64,000 nucleotides of DNA from DASYHS01 sp035998295 (GCF_035998295.1 NZ_DASYHS010000070.1:1-64000), one strand, 5' to 3'. Shown: positions 48,203 to 57,012, counted from the first letter of the stretch. The notes: generated by a model from the sequence alone, not told the origin. A program made the numbers and translations.

Positions 48203-48618
48203 AAGTTTGTGCACAAGCATGGGGCTTGCGTGGACCCGTCAGCGGGCTCACATACCTGCCCATTTTTTAGGCAGAACCTTCCGAAGCCCGCCCGCACCCG
48301 CGGAAACCCAAGCACAACGGCGAGCTAATCAGAAATCGTGCATTCTTTCGGATGCTCGAATCCGACACCGTCCCAAGACCACGGACACGTCCCTCATGCA
48401 CCTGTGAAAAAAGTTCCAGAATAGATGTTCACCCAAATGTCACTTTACTGAGTAGTAGGACTTTCAGATTTCGAGAATGCCACTTTCAGAGTGACCTATT
48501 CGAACGTCATATGACTATTCTCATAAATATCTTCCGACCAATGAAAATTACTTACCACCAGTGTCTTCCGGGCTGGACTCATTGGTGCACACTAAGCCCG
48601 CCCCGCTTGAAAAGGGTT

Positions 48619-48634
48619 GGTTGGTGCGCCAACC
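48619..48634. promoter_or_regulatory. GGTTGG/CCAACC inverted repeat ahead of clamp-motif gene
   Basis: Arms GGTTGG (48619-48624) and CCAACC (48629-48634) around TGCG, 41 bp before the ATG at 48676. Position suggests an operator for that gene. Confidence 0.4.
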
Positions 48635-48675
48635 TGCGGTGAGTCACGCAATGGCAGAGCGGCCCAATTACTCTT

Positions 48676-49287
48676 ATGGCGTCCGTGGCCCGCACCTCGA
48701 TCCGGCGTCAAGCGGCACGCCCCCTCCGTCCGAAGGGGCTTCGCGTCCGGACCATGGCGGAGTGCTGGGCCAAGGACCGCCGCCTGCCCTTGCCCGACGG
48801 TCCCGGACTGGACGCGTTGATCCTGGAGGTGGCGAGGGAGAAGGAGGCGGCGGAGCGCGCCCTGCGACCCTGCGGCGACGATGCCGTCCTGGCGTTTCTC
48901 GGCACCTTCGCCCGCCGCCATGCGCTGGCGATGCCGGAGCCGCCGGCCCTGCGCCTGGACCTGGAAGTGATGGGCCACTGGCCGCTCGACCTTTTCGAGC
49001 GGGCCGCGCGCGGCATCTGGGAGGACTTCACGGAGCGGCGGCTGCCGACGGCGGGCGAGCTGAAACGCTACGTCGCGCGCGAGCTGCGCGAGCGCATGGC
49101 CGAACGCAACCGCCTCCACGACTTCGAGCTGTCGCTGCGTACCCGCAGGAAATGGCAGGCCGGGTCCGCCGGGCTGGCGGCCGAGCCACGGCCGGAGCCG
49201 CGCACGGAGCCCGACCGCATGCTTTCCCGCCGGGCCCCCCGCCGGTTCCGTCCGGAGAACCCGGCCCAGCTTGCGCTGTTCGCCTGA
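48676..49287 (+). CDS. unrecognised protein with C-terminal sliding-clamp-binding motif
   Basis: A 203-residue basic protein, Arg-rich at both ends, helical in the middle (LDALILEVAREKEAAERALR; FERAARGIWEDFTERRLPTA; ELKRYVARELRERMAERNRL). The last seven residues read QLALFA after a Pro: QLxLF is the consensus beta-clamp (DnaN)-binding peptide, and an extreme C-terminal position is typical of clamp-dependent proteins. The middle segment vaguely recalls phage replisome-organiser proteins. I name no family. ATG 48676 is the first in frame; MAECWAKDRRLPLPD at 48754 is an alternative. It converges on the ctp gene. Confidence 0.6.
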   Translation: MASVARTSIRRQAARPLRPKGLRVRTMAECWAKDRRLPLPDGPGLDALILEVAREKEAAERALRPCGDDAVLAFLGTFARRHALAMPEPPALRLDLEVMGHWPLDLFERAARGIWEDFTERRLPTAGELKRYVARELRERMAERNRLHDFELSLRTRRKWQAGSAGLAAEPRPEPRTEPDRMLSRRAPRRFRPENPAQLALFA

Positions 49288-49309
49288 ACGGTAGTTCAGT
49301 TACGGCGGC

Positions 49310-50620
49310 TCAGCGCATGCCGGAGGAGCCGGCCGGGCCGCTCGCGATGCGCCCGGCCCCGGACCTGAGCAGCTCCACCGCCCGGTCGAGCTGCACGTCC
49401 TCGTCCTCCCCCGACGCCTGGCCGGGCGCGCCGCGGGAGGAGCGCTCGTCCGCGGAGACCGCCGCCGGCCGTTCGTCGCCGGTGTCGTTGCTCAGCGCGC
49501 CCGCGAGATTGGCCTCGCGCAGCCCGTCCGGGCGGCCGTCCCCCGCCTCGACGACGACGTCCGGCGAGATGCCGACGAGCTGGATCGAGCGGCCGGACGG
49601 CGTGTAGTAGCGCGCCGTGGTCAGGCGCAGGGCGCCGCGGCCGTTCAGGGGAATGATCTTCTGCACCGATCCCTTGCCGAACGACCGGGTGCCCAGGATC
49701 GTGGCGCGCCCGTGGTCCTGCAGCGCGCCCGCGACGATCTCCGACGCCGAGGCGGAACCCCCGTTGATCAGGACGACCAGCGGCGCGCCCTCGATCAGGT
49801 CCCCGGGGCCGGCGGCGTAGCGCTCGACATGGGCGGGATCGCGCCCCTTGATGGAGACGATCTCGCCGGCGTCGAGGAACATGTCGGTCACGGCCACCGC
49901 CTGTCCCAGCAGCCCGCCGGGATCGTCCCGCAGGTCGAGGACGTAGCCCGCGGGGTTGCGCCCGGCCTGCCGGCGCAGGTCGGCGACGGCGTGGACCAGG
50001 GCGGCGGCGGCGCGTTCGTTGAACACCGACAGCCGGATGTAGCCGACGTCCTCGACGAGGCGCCACTCGACCGGGTCGACCTCGATGATCTCGCGCGTCA
50101 GGTTCACGTTGAGCGGATCCGGCTCGCTCTCGCGCGCGATGCCCAGGGTGACGCTCGTTCCCACGGGTCCGCGCAGCCGGGAGACGGTGTCGGTCAGCGC
50201 CATGCCGGCCGTCGAGACGCCGTCGATGGTGACGATGCGGTCGCCCGCGCGCAGGCCGGCCCTGGCCGCCGGCGTGTCGTCGATCGGGGCCACGACCTTC
50301 AGGAGCTGGTCCTCCTGCGCGACCTCTATGCCGATGCCCCCGAATTCGCCGGTCGCCTCGGTCTCGAAGGCGCGGAAGTCCTCTTCGGACATGTAGCTGG
50401 AATGCGGGTCGAGCGACTGGAGCATTCCCTTCAGCGCGCCTTCGACCAGGGCGTTGTCGGCGACCGGCTCGACATACTGCCCCTTGACCGTCCTGACGAC
50501 GGTCGCCATCACGTCGTCGCGCATGGCGCCGTCCGGCGGCTCGGACGCGCAGGAGGTCAGCAGCACGGCGCCGCCGGCCAGTACGATCAGTGCGCGGGAA
50601 AGCAATCTGGACGGGTTCAC
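49310..50620 (-). CDS. ctpA: carboxyl-terminal processing protease (S41, CtpA-like) lipoprotein
   Basis: A 436-residue periplasmic protease. A lipobox (AVLLTSC near residue 24) is followed by an N-terminal helical part, a PDZ domain (VVAPIDDTPAARAGLRAGDR), and the S41 domain with the catalytic Ser in GGSASASEI and Lys in FGKGSVQ. The Ser/Lys dyad is complete. The C-terminal ~70 residues are acidic and low complexity. Family firm; alphaproteobacteria usually have another CtpA near the nudH/rlmH cluster, so this may be a paralogue. Confidence 0.9.
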   Translation of the reverse strand: MNPSRLLSRALIVLAGGAVLLTSCASEPPDGAMRDDVMATVVRTVKGQYVEPVADNALVEGALKGMLQSLDPHSSYMSEEDFRAFETEATGEFGGIGIEVAQEDQLLKVVAPIDDTPAARAGLRAGDRIVTIDGVSTAGMALTDTVSRLRGPVGTSVTLGIARESEPDPLNVNLTREIIEVDPVEWRLVEDVGYIRLSVFNERAAAALVHAVADLRRQAGRNPAGYVLDLRDDPGGLLGQAVAVTDMFLDAGEIVSIKGRDPAHVERYAAGPGDLIEGAPLVVLINGGSASASEIVAGALQDHGRATILGTRSFGKGSVQKIIPLNGRGALRLTTARYYTPSGRSIQLVGISPDVVVEAGDGRPDGLREANLAGALSNDTGDERPAAVSADERSSRGAPGQASGEDEDVQLDRAVELLRSGAGRIASGPAGSSGMR

Positions 50621-50889
50621 GGCGGCCTCGACAGCGGATCTAGACCCAGTTTCGGGTCACATTGGGGCACGTCAATGGCGACGACGCCGCCATACCCGCG
50701 GCGCATCGACCATTTGACCCGCTTCGCGGCCGGCTTGACAGCCCTCAGAGGGGGTATGCGCCCCGCTCCCCTGCCCGTCCTCCTCCGCATTCCCGTTCCA
50801 TTGGAGCGCGCGGGATCATATCGTGTTCGCCGGCCGGCCAGGATGGGGTAACTCCCATGTCGGCGGACCACGGGCAACTCGGGTAGGAC

Positions 50890-52341
50890 ATGGCGCTGTT
50901 CGGACAACTGGACGAGGACGCTTTCCTCGTCTTCAGCCGCAAGAACCGGCGGCTCTACGCGGAAGCCATACTGCGCGTCTACCGGGAGTTCTTCGGGGGC
51001 AGCCGGATCCTGGTCCCGACGCGCGACGACGTGGTCGAGAGCCTGCGGGCGCTGCTGCGCCAGCGGCCGGACCTCTGGACCGAGCCCGAGGACCTGCCCG
51101 GGGACCACATCGACGATCAGCGGACTTACGGATCGCTGAAGATACCCGACGACGAGGTCGGGCGCATGGCCGTGCACGTCTATGCGCGCCTGCTGCGCGC
51201 GTCCTGGATCGAGGAGGAACCGCACGGCTTCAACGCCGTGGTCGAGATGCCGCCCGCGGTGCTGGCGCTCGCCGACCAGTTCGACGCGATCGAGCGGGGC
51301 CTGCCGCAGATGTTCGGCGGCGTCATCATCGACATCCGGACGTCGCTCCAGGCGCTTCTGGCGGATGCCGGCGCGAACGCGCTGGGCCTCGCGGAGGCGG
51401 CCGCCAACGCGATCCGGTTCACCCGCCGTCTGCGCGCGATCCTGTCCTCGCTGCGCGGGGTCCGGCGCGAGATCGTGGGCGGCGGGGACATCAGGCGGCG
51501 GATCGACGCCTTCTTCGACGAGTTCATCGAGCGCATCCTGGTCAAGGACTACAAGGCCGTCTTCACCTACGCCAACCATCCCCTGCGCTTTCGCGGCGAG
51601 GTGGTCCTGATGGCGGGCGAGATCGCCCGCGATCCGGCGAGGGTGCGCGACATCGCCGAGGCCTATGTCGCGAACGGCGTCTGCGCCGATGCCGCGACGG
51701 CCGAGCGCGACGTCCACGAACAGCTGCGCACGATCGAGGAGGTGTTCGAGAACCTGTCCGGCTTCGTCGCCCGGATCGAGTCGTTCCGCATGCAGCTCGA
51801 GCGGCGCCTGCGCAACACCGTGCGCTACATGGAGAGTTCCGACGACAGTCTTGTCGACCGCACGGCCGCGCTGATCCGCCGGATCGAGGCCGCCCGGCAC
51901 CGTTTCGAAGCACTCGGCCGCGAGGAGCCGCACTGGCCGAGCGCCCTCGCCGCCCGGCCGCGCATCCTGTCCGGCGACGGCCTCGCGCAGCCCAAGGCGG
52001 CGCGCCAGCCGGTCGCGCGGCGTGCCGTGCGCCGGCGCGAGGACGACGCGGTCGAGGCCTTCCGCGACCGCCTGTCGGAGTGGTACGAGGCGCGGCTGGA
52101 GCCGGACGACCGGGCGGTCGCCGACTTCCTCGACCGCAGCGTGCCGCCCGCAGGTACGCAAGGCCGGCACATGGAGATCGCCGACCTGGACGGATTCGCG
52201 GCATTCGAGCGCGTGCTCGACATCGCCGGCGACGGCGGCGGCACGCTCGACGGCCGCTACGAGATCGCGCCCGCCGAAGGCCGGCACGCCAGCGACTGGA
52301 TCGATGCGCCGAACTTCGTGGTCCGGCCCAAGGGGAAATAG
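50890..52341 (+). CDS. jetA: Wadjet JetA / MksF-like protein
   Basis: The kleisin-like subunit of a Wadjet/Mks SMC complex. 483 residues starting MALFGQLDEDAFLVFSRKNR, the start typical of JetA-family proteins (JetA/DUF5716 or DUF3375 group; subtype not decided). The rest is helical: winged-helix-type start, long coiled-coil middle (RDVHEQLRTIEEVFENLSGF), and a C-terminal wing. It closes the SMC ring with JetC and binds JetB. First gene of jetA-jetB-jetC, spacing 3 bp and 2 bp. Confidence 0.85.
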   Translation: MALFGQLDEDAFLVFSRKNRRLYAEAILRVYREFFGGSRILVPTRDDVVESLRALLRQRPDLWTEPEDLPGDHIDDQRTYGSLKIPDDEVGRMAVHVYARLLRASWIEEEPHGFNAVVEMPPAVLALADQFDAIERGLPQMFGGVIIDIRTSLQALLADAGANALGLAEAAANAIRFTRRLRAILSSLRGVRREIVGGGDIRRRIDAFFDEFIERILVKDYKAVFTYANHPLRFRGEVVLMAGEIARDPARVRDIAEAYVANGVCADAATAERDVHEQLRTIEEVFENLSGFVARIESFRMQLERRLRNTVRYMESSDDSLVDRTAALIRRIEAARHRFEALGREEPHWPSALAARPRILSGDGLAQPKAARQPVARRAVRRREDDAVEAFRDRLSEWYEARLEPDDRAVADFLDRSVPPAGTQGRHMEIADLDGFAAFERVLDIAGDGGGTLDGRYEIAPAEGRHASDWIDAPNFVVRPKGK

Positions 52342-52344
52342 ACG

Positions 52345-53064
52345 ATGGCGACGATTCACAAGGGCCTGACCGAACTGGAAGCCCAGGTCGAGGCGAGCCG
52401 CGGCGCGGACGCCGCCGCCGCCGCGGTGCGCGACGTCCGCCGGGCGGCGAGCGCGCTGCTGAACCGGCAGTTCATCTACGGCGGCGACCGCGGCGCGGCG
52501 CATCTGTATGAGGCCACGATCAAGCGCCGGGCGATGATCGAGGAGGCACTGGACCTCTTCGGCTACGAGCTGGTCCACGAGGGCCGGGACGGCTGGGTCG
52601 GCATCGTCCCCGACCCCGACGTCCCCTCGGCGGCCGCCATGCTGCGGACGGACGAGACGATCGTCGTGCTGCTGCTCGGCCTGGTCTGGCAGGAAGGCAT
52701 GAACCAGGGCGCTTCGGAGGACCGCGCCGTGATCCGGACGAACTCGCGCGAGCTGTTCGACCGCCACGCCGCGATCCTGGGCCGCGAGCGGATCGGCCGC
52801 ACCCGCTTCGCGGAGGTTCTGAACGAGTTGCGCCGGCGGTCGGTCGTGGCACTCGGCGAGGAGGACCCGGAGACCCGCGATGTCGAGATCGAGATCCGCT
52901 CGAACATCCGCCCGCTCGCGGGCGAGGCGCCGGTCGAGATCCTGGAACGCTTCGCCGACCGCACGGAGGCCGAGCTCGACGCCCTCGAGCGCGAAGCCCG
53001 GCACGCCGCCGAGGAAGACCCCGACGCCGAACCCGCGGAAGATGCCGACATCGAGGATCGCTGA
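52345..53064 (+). CDS. jetB: Wadjet JetB / MksE-like protein (DUF4194-like)
   Basis: The KITE-type subunit, 239 residues with tandem winged helices: NRQFIYGGDRGAAHLYEATI, then LFGYELVHEGRDGWVGIVPD and RIGRTRFAEVLNELRRRSVV. The C-terminus is acidic (AEEDPDAEPAEDADIEDR). It bridges JetA and DNA within the complex. It starts 3 bp after jetA and ends 2 bp before jetC. Confidence 0.85.
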   Translation: MATIHKGLTELEAQVEASRGADAAAAAVRDVRRAASALLNRQFIYGGDRGAAHLYEATIKRRAMIEEALDLFGYELVHEGRDGWVGIVPDPDVPSAAAMLRTDETIVVLLLGLVWQEGMNQGASEDRAVIRTNSRELFDRHAAILGRERIGRTRFAEVLNELRRRSVVALGEEDPETRDVEIEIRSNIRPLAGEAPVEILERFADRTEAELDALEREARHAAEEDPDAEPAEDADIEDR

Positions 53065-53066
53065 GC

Positions 53067-56000
53067 ATGTACGAGCTGCGGAACGTCGCGCTGATCCACT
53101 GGTTCCTGGCCGAGCGGCAGGACATCCGGGTCGAAGGCACCATCGGCATGTACGGCGAGAACCGCGCCGGCAAGTCGACCGTCCTCGACGCGATCCAGAC
53201 CGTGATGCTGTCCAACGACAAGACCGCCCTGCAACTCAACAAGGCGGCGAACCAGGAGAAGAAGCGCCGGAACAAGCGCTCGGTCCACAGCTACTGCCTC
53301 GGCCGCACGGGCGGGGCCGGCGAAGCGCCGCTGCGCGAGTCCTGCCACACCCATCTCGCCCTCGCATTGCGCGACGACGTCGGCGGGCACTGGATCTCCA
53401 CCGGCCTCCTGCTCGAGGCGCGGGCATCGGAAAGCCGGGAGGAGACGCTGGGACGCTGGATCGCGACCGGCATCGAGGTCACGACCGACGACCTCGTGAT
53501 CGGCAGCGGCGGCGAGGACGTGGCCCGCACCTGGCGCGAGCTCCAGGACTGGATCGAGCGGCGCTGCGCCGCCGAGGGCGGGGCGTTCAAGGTGTACCTC
53601 AACCCCCGCGACCACATCGCCGACCTGCTCCACCTGACGTCCCAGCGCGGGCGCCACGGCGGCGTCGACCAGTACCGCAAGGCCTTCGCCAACGCCGTCA
53701 GCTTCGAAACCATAGAGGACGAGACCCAGTTCGTGCGCTCCTACGTGCTGGAGAAGGACGACATCAGCATCGCGGCGCTGAGGGAATCGATCCGGACCTA
53801 TCGCGAGGTGGCGCAGACCATCGAGGGCCTGGAGGCGCAGCGCGACGCCCTGGCCGGCATCCTGGACGCGGCGCGCCGATACGGTGGGCTGGCGGCCGAG
53901 CGGGACGCGCTGGCCTGGGTCGCGGCGCGCGCGCAAGCGCTCAACGCGACCCGGGAGTACCGCAAGCTCGCCCGCGAGCTGGCGAAGGCCGAGGGCGAGA
54001 AGCGGAACCGGGAGAAGCTTCTGGAGAACTACGCCCGCGAGGTCCGCGAGCACACCGATCGGCGCGAGGTCATCCGCGGCCTCGTTCGGGAGAGCGACCG
54101 CAGCAAGGCGCTGCTGCAGATCGAACTCGACCTGCAGAAGGCGCGCGCGCGCCACGCCGAGACGCTGGCCCCCTACCGGGACTGGCACGCCGCGGTCCGG
54201 CGCGCGACCTCGGCCCTGGAGCTGCGCCAGGACGCCGGCCACGGGACGAGGACGCTGCCGGCACCGCCGCTGGAGCGGCTGCGGGCCGAGCACGCCACGC
54301 TGGTCGACCGGCTGGAGACGATCCGGACCCTCGGCGGCGCCGACGGCCTGCCGGAATGGCCGCGCGACCCGGAAGCGATGCAGGCCGCCCTCGACGGCCT
54401 GCCGCCGCTGGCACCTGCCATGCGGATGCTGGAGCAGCTCTCCGACGCGGCCGTCCAGCGCGTGGGCGAGCTGCAGCGCGAGCGCGAGGATCTCGCCGGC
54501 CAGCTCGCGGCGATCGAGGCGCACGGCGCCGTGATCTCGGACGCGACGCGCCGCCTGCTCGCGGAGCTGGAGGCCCGGGGAATGCGCCCGAAGCTGCTGT
54601 GCTCCAGCGTGCGCGTGCGCGACGAGGAATGGCGCGACGCGGCCGAAGTCATCCTGGCGCGCGACCGGGAGGCGATCGTGCTGCCCCCGGCCGAGGCCCG
54701 CGAGGCGATCACCGTCCTGCGCGAGCTGCGCCGGAGCCAGCGGGGCCAGTTCTGGGGCTGCCGCATCGCCAACACCGCCCGGATCGAGCGCCAGCAGGTG
54801 CCGAAAGGGTCGCTGGCCGAGGTGCTGGAAGCGACCGACCCGCTGGTGCGGGCGTTCGTGGCCGCGCGCATCGGCAACGTCCGGCGCGTCGAGACGGAGA
54901 CGGAGCTGCTGGCCGGCGGGCGGGCGGTGATGCCGGACGGCACCTATTGCGACGGCCTGGTCTCCGAGCTGCGGCGCGTCGACACCTACAAGATCGGCAA
55001 GGACGCGGCCGGCCGCGCCACCGGCCCGATCAAGGCGCGGCTGGTGGAGATCGAGGAGGAGATGGCCGAGGCCGCGGAGGCGAAGGCCCGGCACCGGGCG
55101 GCCGCCGAACGCCTGACACCGCTGTCGGCCGCGCTCGAGGGCGGGAAGCGCCTCGTGGAGGTCATCGGCGAGCACCAGGCCGCCGACGAGCGGGTCGAGC
55201 GGCTGGAACGCCAGCTCGGCAGCGTGAAGGACAGCATCGACCCCAGGTTCCGGGAGGAGCTGGACTGGATCGAGCGGACCCTGGGCCAGCTCGACGGGGA
55301 GATCGCCGCGACCGGCAAGGAGCGCGACGGCGCGATGGAGAAGGCCTCCCGGCTGCGCGGCAAGGTCGAGGGCGGGCACGAGGCGACCGGATCGCGGATG
55401 CGCCGCGACCACATGCTGCGCCAGTTCGCGAAAGTCTCGCCGAGCATGCCCAAGCGCGATGCACTGGAGACCTGGCGCGACCGCCTGCGGGCGGGCAACG
55501 GCGTCCTGCCCATGGTCGCGCTGCGCGCCGGCGAGCGGGTCGACGCCCTGCGCGACGAGATCCCGTCGGCGCGCTCCGACGTGTTCGAGCGCTGCTTCGA
55601 GTTCCGGCGCGCCTCCGGCCGCAATCTCGGCTTCGACCGCGAGGCCGACGTGGAGGGCACGGTGGTCCCCTGGGCGGAAACCCTCAAGCGGGACATCGAG
55701 GAGAGCAAGCTGATCGGCTACAAGCAGGTGGCGATCGAAGCGGCGGAGGAGTCGCGCTCCCTGCTGAAGGGCAACTTCATCAACACGCTGCGCGACCGGT
55801 TCGGCCGGGTGCGCGGCGCGATCGAGACGCTGAACGCGACCCTCTCGCCCTACGACTTCCACAAGGAGAAGTACCGTTTCGAGGTCCAGCAGGACCCGGA
55901 ATACGCGCCGCTGATCCGGCTGGTCGACGATGCCGCGCAGGACGACACGATCCTGCTGCCGCTGTTCGGCGGCACGCGGGCCGGCGCCTCGCCCTACCGG

Positions 56001-56576
56001 GAAAGCCTGGAGCTGATCGACCGCATCCTGATGGAGGAGGACGCGGAGTTCGCGCGCTTCGAGGACTACCGCAACTATTTCCGCTTCACGCTGCTGATGA
56101 AGGACGTCCAGACCGGGAAGGAGACGACTTTCGCCCACCGGCTCGGCGTCGGCTCGGGCGCGGAGAAGCAGGTCCCGTTCTACGTGTCGATCGGGGCCGC
56201 GCTCTCGGCCGCCTATCACGGCTCGAAGTTCGACGCCGAGGCCGAGGGCGGAACGGGCCTGTGCCTTTTCGACGAGGCGTTCATGAAGATGGACCACAAG
56301 AACCAGCGCGAGGTGCTCCGGTTCTACCGGCGCATCGGCCTGCAACCGGTCGTCGCCGGCCCGAAGGCCAGCAAGGGGTTCATGCAGCGCAACATGGACA
56401 GCATCGTGAAGGTGTCCCGCCCCTCGCATTACGACATGCGGATCGGCGTCACCTATCCCGGCCCGGCGCTGCGCGCCGCCCTGGACGCGGGCGACCCGGA
56501 GGAATGGCCGCGCGAGACCATCGAGCGGTTGATGCGGCAGATGCAGGAGCGCCCGGTCACCGAGGCGGCCGAGTGA
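53067..56576 (+). CDS. jetC: Wadjet JetC / MksB-like SMC ATPase
   Basis: A 1169-residue SMC-type ATPase: Walker A GENRAGKST (30-38), long coiled coils either side of a hinge (about residues 150-450 and 650-900, hinge around 500-640), signature-like GSGAEKQ (1029-1035), and Walker B LCLFDEAFMKMD (Asp1069, Glu1070). The ATPase heads are complete, so the protein can plausibly extrude loops. It resembles MukB/MksB/JetC and not canonical Smc. The stop is only 13 bp from tRNA-Arg, and no jetD gene follows. Confidence 0.88.
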   Translation: MYELRNVALIHWFLAERQDIRVEGTIGMYGENRAGKSTVLDAIQTVMLSNDKTALQLNKAANQEKKRRNKRSVHSYCLGRTGGAGEAPLRESCHTHLALALRDDVGGHWISTGLLLEARASESREETLGRWIATGIEVTTDDLVIGSGGEDVARTWRELQDWIERRCAAEGGAFKVYLNPRDHIADLLHLTSQRGRHGGVDQYRKAFANAVSFETIEDETQFVRSYVLEKDDISIAALRESIRTYREVAQTIEGLEAQRDALAGILDAARRYGGLAAERDALAWVAARAQALNATREYRKLARELAKAEGEKRNREKLLENYAREVREHTDRREVIRGLVRESDRSKALLQIELDLQKARARHAETLAPYRDWHAAVRRATSALELRQDAGHGTRTLPAPPLERLRAEHATLVDRLETIRTLGGADGLPEWPRDPEAMQAALDGLPPLAPAMRMLEQLSDAAVQRVGELQREREDLAGQLAAIEAHGAVISDATRRLLAELEARGMRPKLLCSSVRVRDEEWRDAAEVILARDREAIVLPPAEAREAITVLRELRRSQRGQFWGCRIANTARIERQQVPKGSLAEVLEATDPLVRAFVAARIGNVRRVETETELLAGGRAVMPDGTYCDGLVSELRRVDTYKIGKDAAGRATGPIKARLVEIEEEMAEAAEAKARHRAAAERLTPLSAALEGGKRLVEVIGEHQAADERVERLERQLGSVKDSIDPRFREELDWIERTLGQLDGEIAATGKERDGAMEKASRLRGKVEGGHEATGSRMRRDHMLRQFAKVSPSMPKRDALETWRDRLRAGNGVLPMVALRAGERVDALRDEIPSARSDVFERCFEFRRASGRNLGFDREADVEGTVVPWAETLKRDIEESKLIGYKQVAIEAAEESRSLLKGNFINTLRDRFGRVRGAIETLNATLSPYDFHKEKYRFEVQQDPEYAPLIRLVDDAAQDDTILLPLFGGTRAGASPYRESLELIDRILMEEDAEFARFEDYRNYFRFTLLMKDVQTGKETTFAHRLGVGSGAEKQVPFYVSIGAALSAAYHGSKFDAEAEGGTGLCLFDEAFMKMDHKNQREVLRFYRRIGLQPVVAGPKASKGFMQRNMDSIVKVSRPSHYDMRIGVTYPGPALRAALDAGDPEEWPRETIERLMRQMQERPVTEAAE

Positions 56577-56589
56577 GATGGGGGTGAGA

Positions 56590-56666
56590 TGGCGACCCCA
56601 GCAGGGCTCGAACCTGCAACCTAGCGCTTAGAAGGCGCTTGCTCTGTCCAGTTGAGCTATGGGGCC
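56590..56666 (-). tRNA. tRNA-Arg (TCT)
   Basis: A 77-base cloverleaf on the minus strand. The acceptor GGCCCCA pairs with TGGGGTC (one G-U), the anticodon loop CTTCTAA gives TCT (plus-strand 56630-56632), the T arm has GGTTCGAG, the discriminator is G, and CCA is encoded. It reads AGA codons. Confidence 0.95.
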
Positions 56667-56687
56667 ACGCCGCCCGGCGGCGCCGGG

Positions 56688-56981
56688 TCAGCCAACGCGG
56701 TCGGGACGGAAATTATCGGCGTAGTTGCGCGGACGGACCCGGCGTTCGCGCGGCTGCGAGATGGAATGGGACCAGCCGTTGCGCTCCGCGAAGGCGATCG
56801 CCTCTTCCTTGGTGTCGAACTGGAGGCGGATCTGGTTGAGCGTGTCGCCCGAGCTGATCCAGCCCATCAGCGGCTCCGGTCGGCGCGGCGTCTCGATCTC
56901 GCCTTCGAGGATCCAACGGCCGGCCTTCGCCCGCCCGGACTGCATCGCCGTCTTGCTCGGCTGGTAGATCCGGACTTCCAT
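56688..56981 (-). CDS. NDUFS4-like complex I accessory protein (ETC complex I conserved region)
   Basis: A 97-residue protein starting MEVRIYQPSKTAMQSGRAKA, followed by the family core WILEGEIETPRRPEPLMGW and FDTKEEAIAFAERNGW. In mitochondria NDUFS4 helps finish complex I; the alphaproteobacterial form is a complex I subunit too (shown in Paracoccus). It lies between two tRNA genes, a common alphaproteobacterial arrangement. ATG 56981 follows GGAG at 9 bases. Confidence 0.9.
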   Translation of the reverse strand: MEVRIYQPSKTAMQSGRAKAGRWILEGEIETPRRPEPLMGWISSGDTLNQIRLQFDTKEEAIAFAERNGWSHSISQPRERRVRPRNYADNFRPDRVG

Positions 56982-57012
56982 GGTTCTCTTCTCCACGCCT
57001 CACTTGGTCGTC

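Larger units (their letters stand above)
48141..48675. other. gene-free region with AT-rich core and clustered repeats
   Basis: This 535-base stretch contains no convincing gene. Bases about 48310-48600 are visibly AT-richer than anything else in the window. Inside are a 19-bp palindrome (48184-48202), a 10-bp palindrome TTGTGCACAA (48207-48216), a hairpin CTGCC/GGCAG (48256-48274), three CACTTTCAG-like units (48441, 48459, 48481; ACTTTCAGA exact twice, 22 bp apart) and GGTTGG-TGCG-CCAACC (48619-48634). TGTGAAAAA (48403-48411) fits the relaxed DnaA-box pattern TGTGNAWAA. What it does is unknown. Confidence 0.7.

Noticed and set aside
48196..48216. DnaA boxes proving a chromosomal origin
   Set aside because: TGGGGATAA and TTGTGCACA each have a mismatch to the box, and only one relaxed match exists nearby. 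No dnaA, gidA, parAB or hemE lies in the window, so an origin is not supported.
50735..50760. TTGACA at 50735-50740 as -35 box of a jetA promoter
   Set aside because: The nearest -10-like hexamer TATGCG (50755) is only 14 bases away, too short for sigma-70. No convincing alternative was found in the 269-bp gap.
52563..56429. A 1288-codon open frame on the minus strand opposite jetC and jetB
   Set aside because: It mirrors the codon phase of the real genes in high-GC DNA, has Arg/Leu/Gly-rich low-complexity sequence with no family motif, and the plus-strand genes carry clear SMC motifs. The same holds for long frames opposite pdh, valS and ntrY genes.
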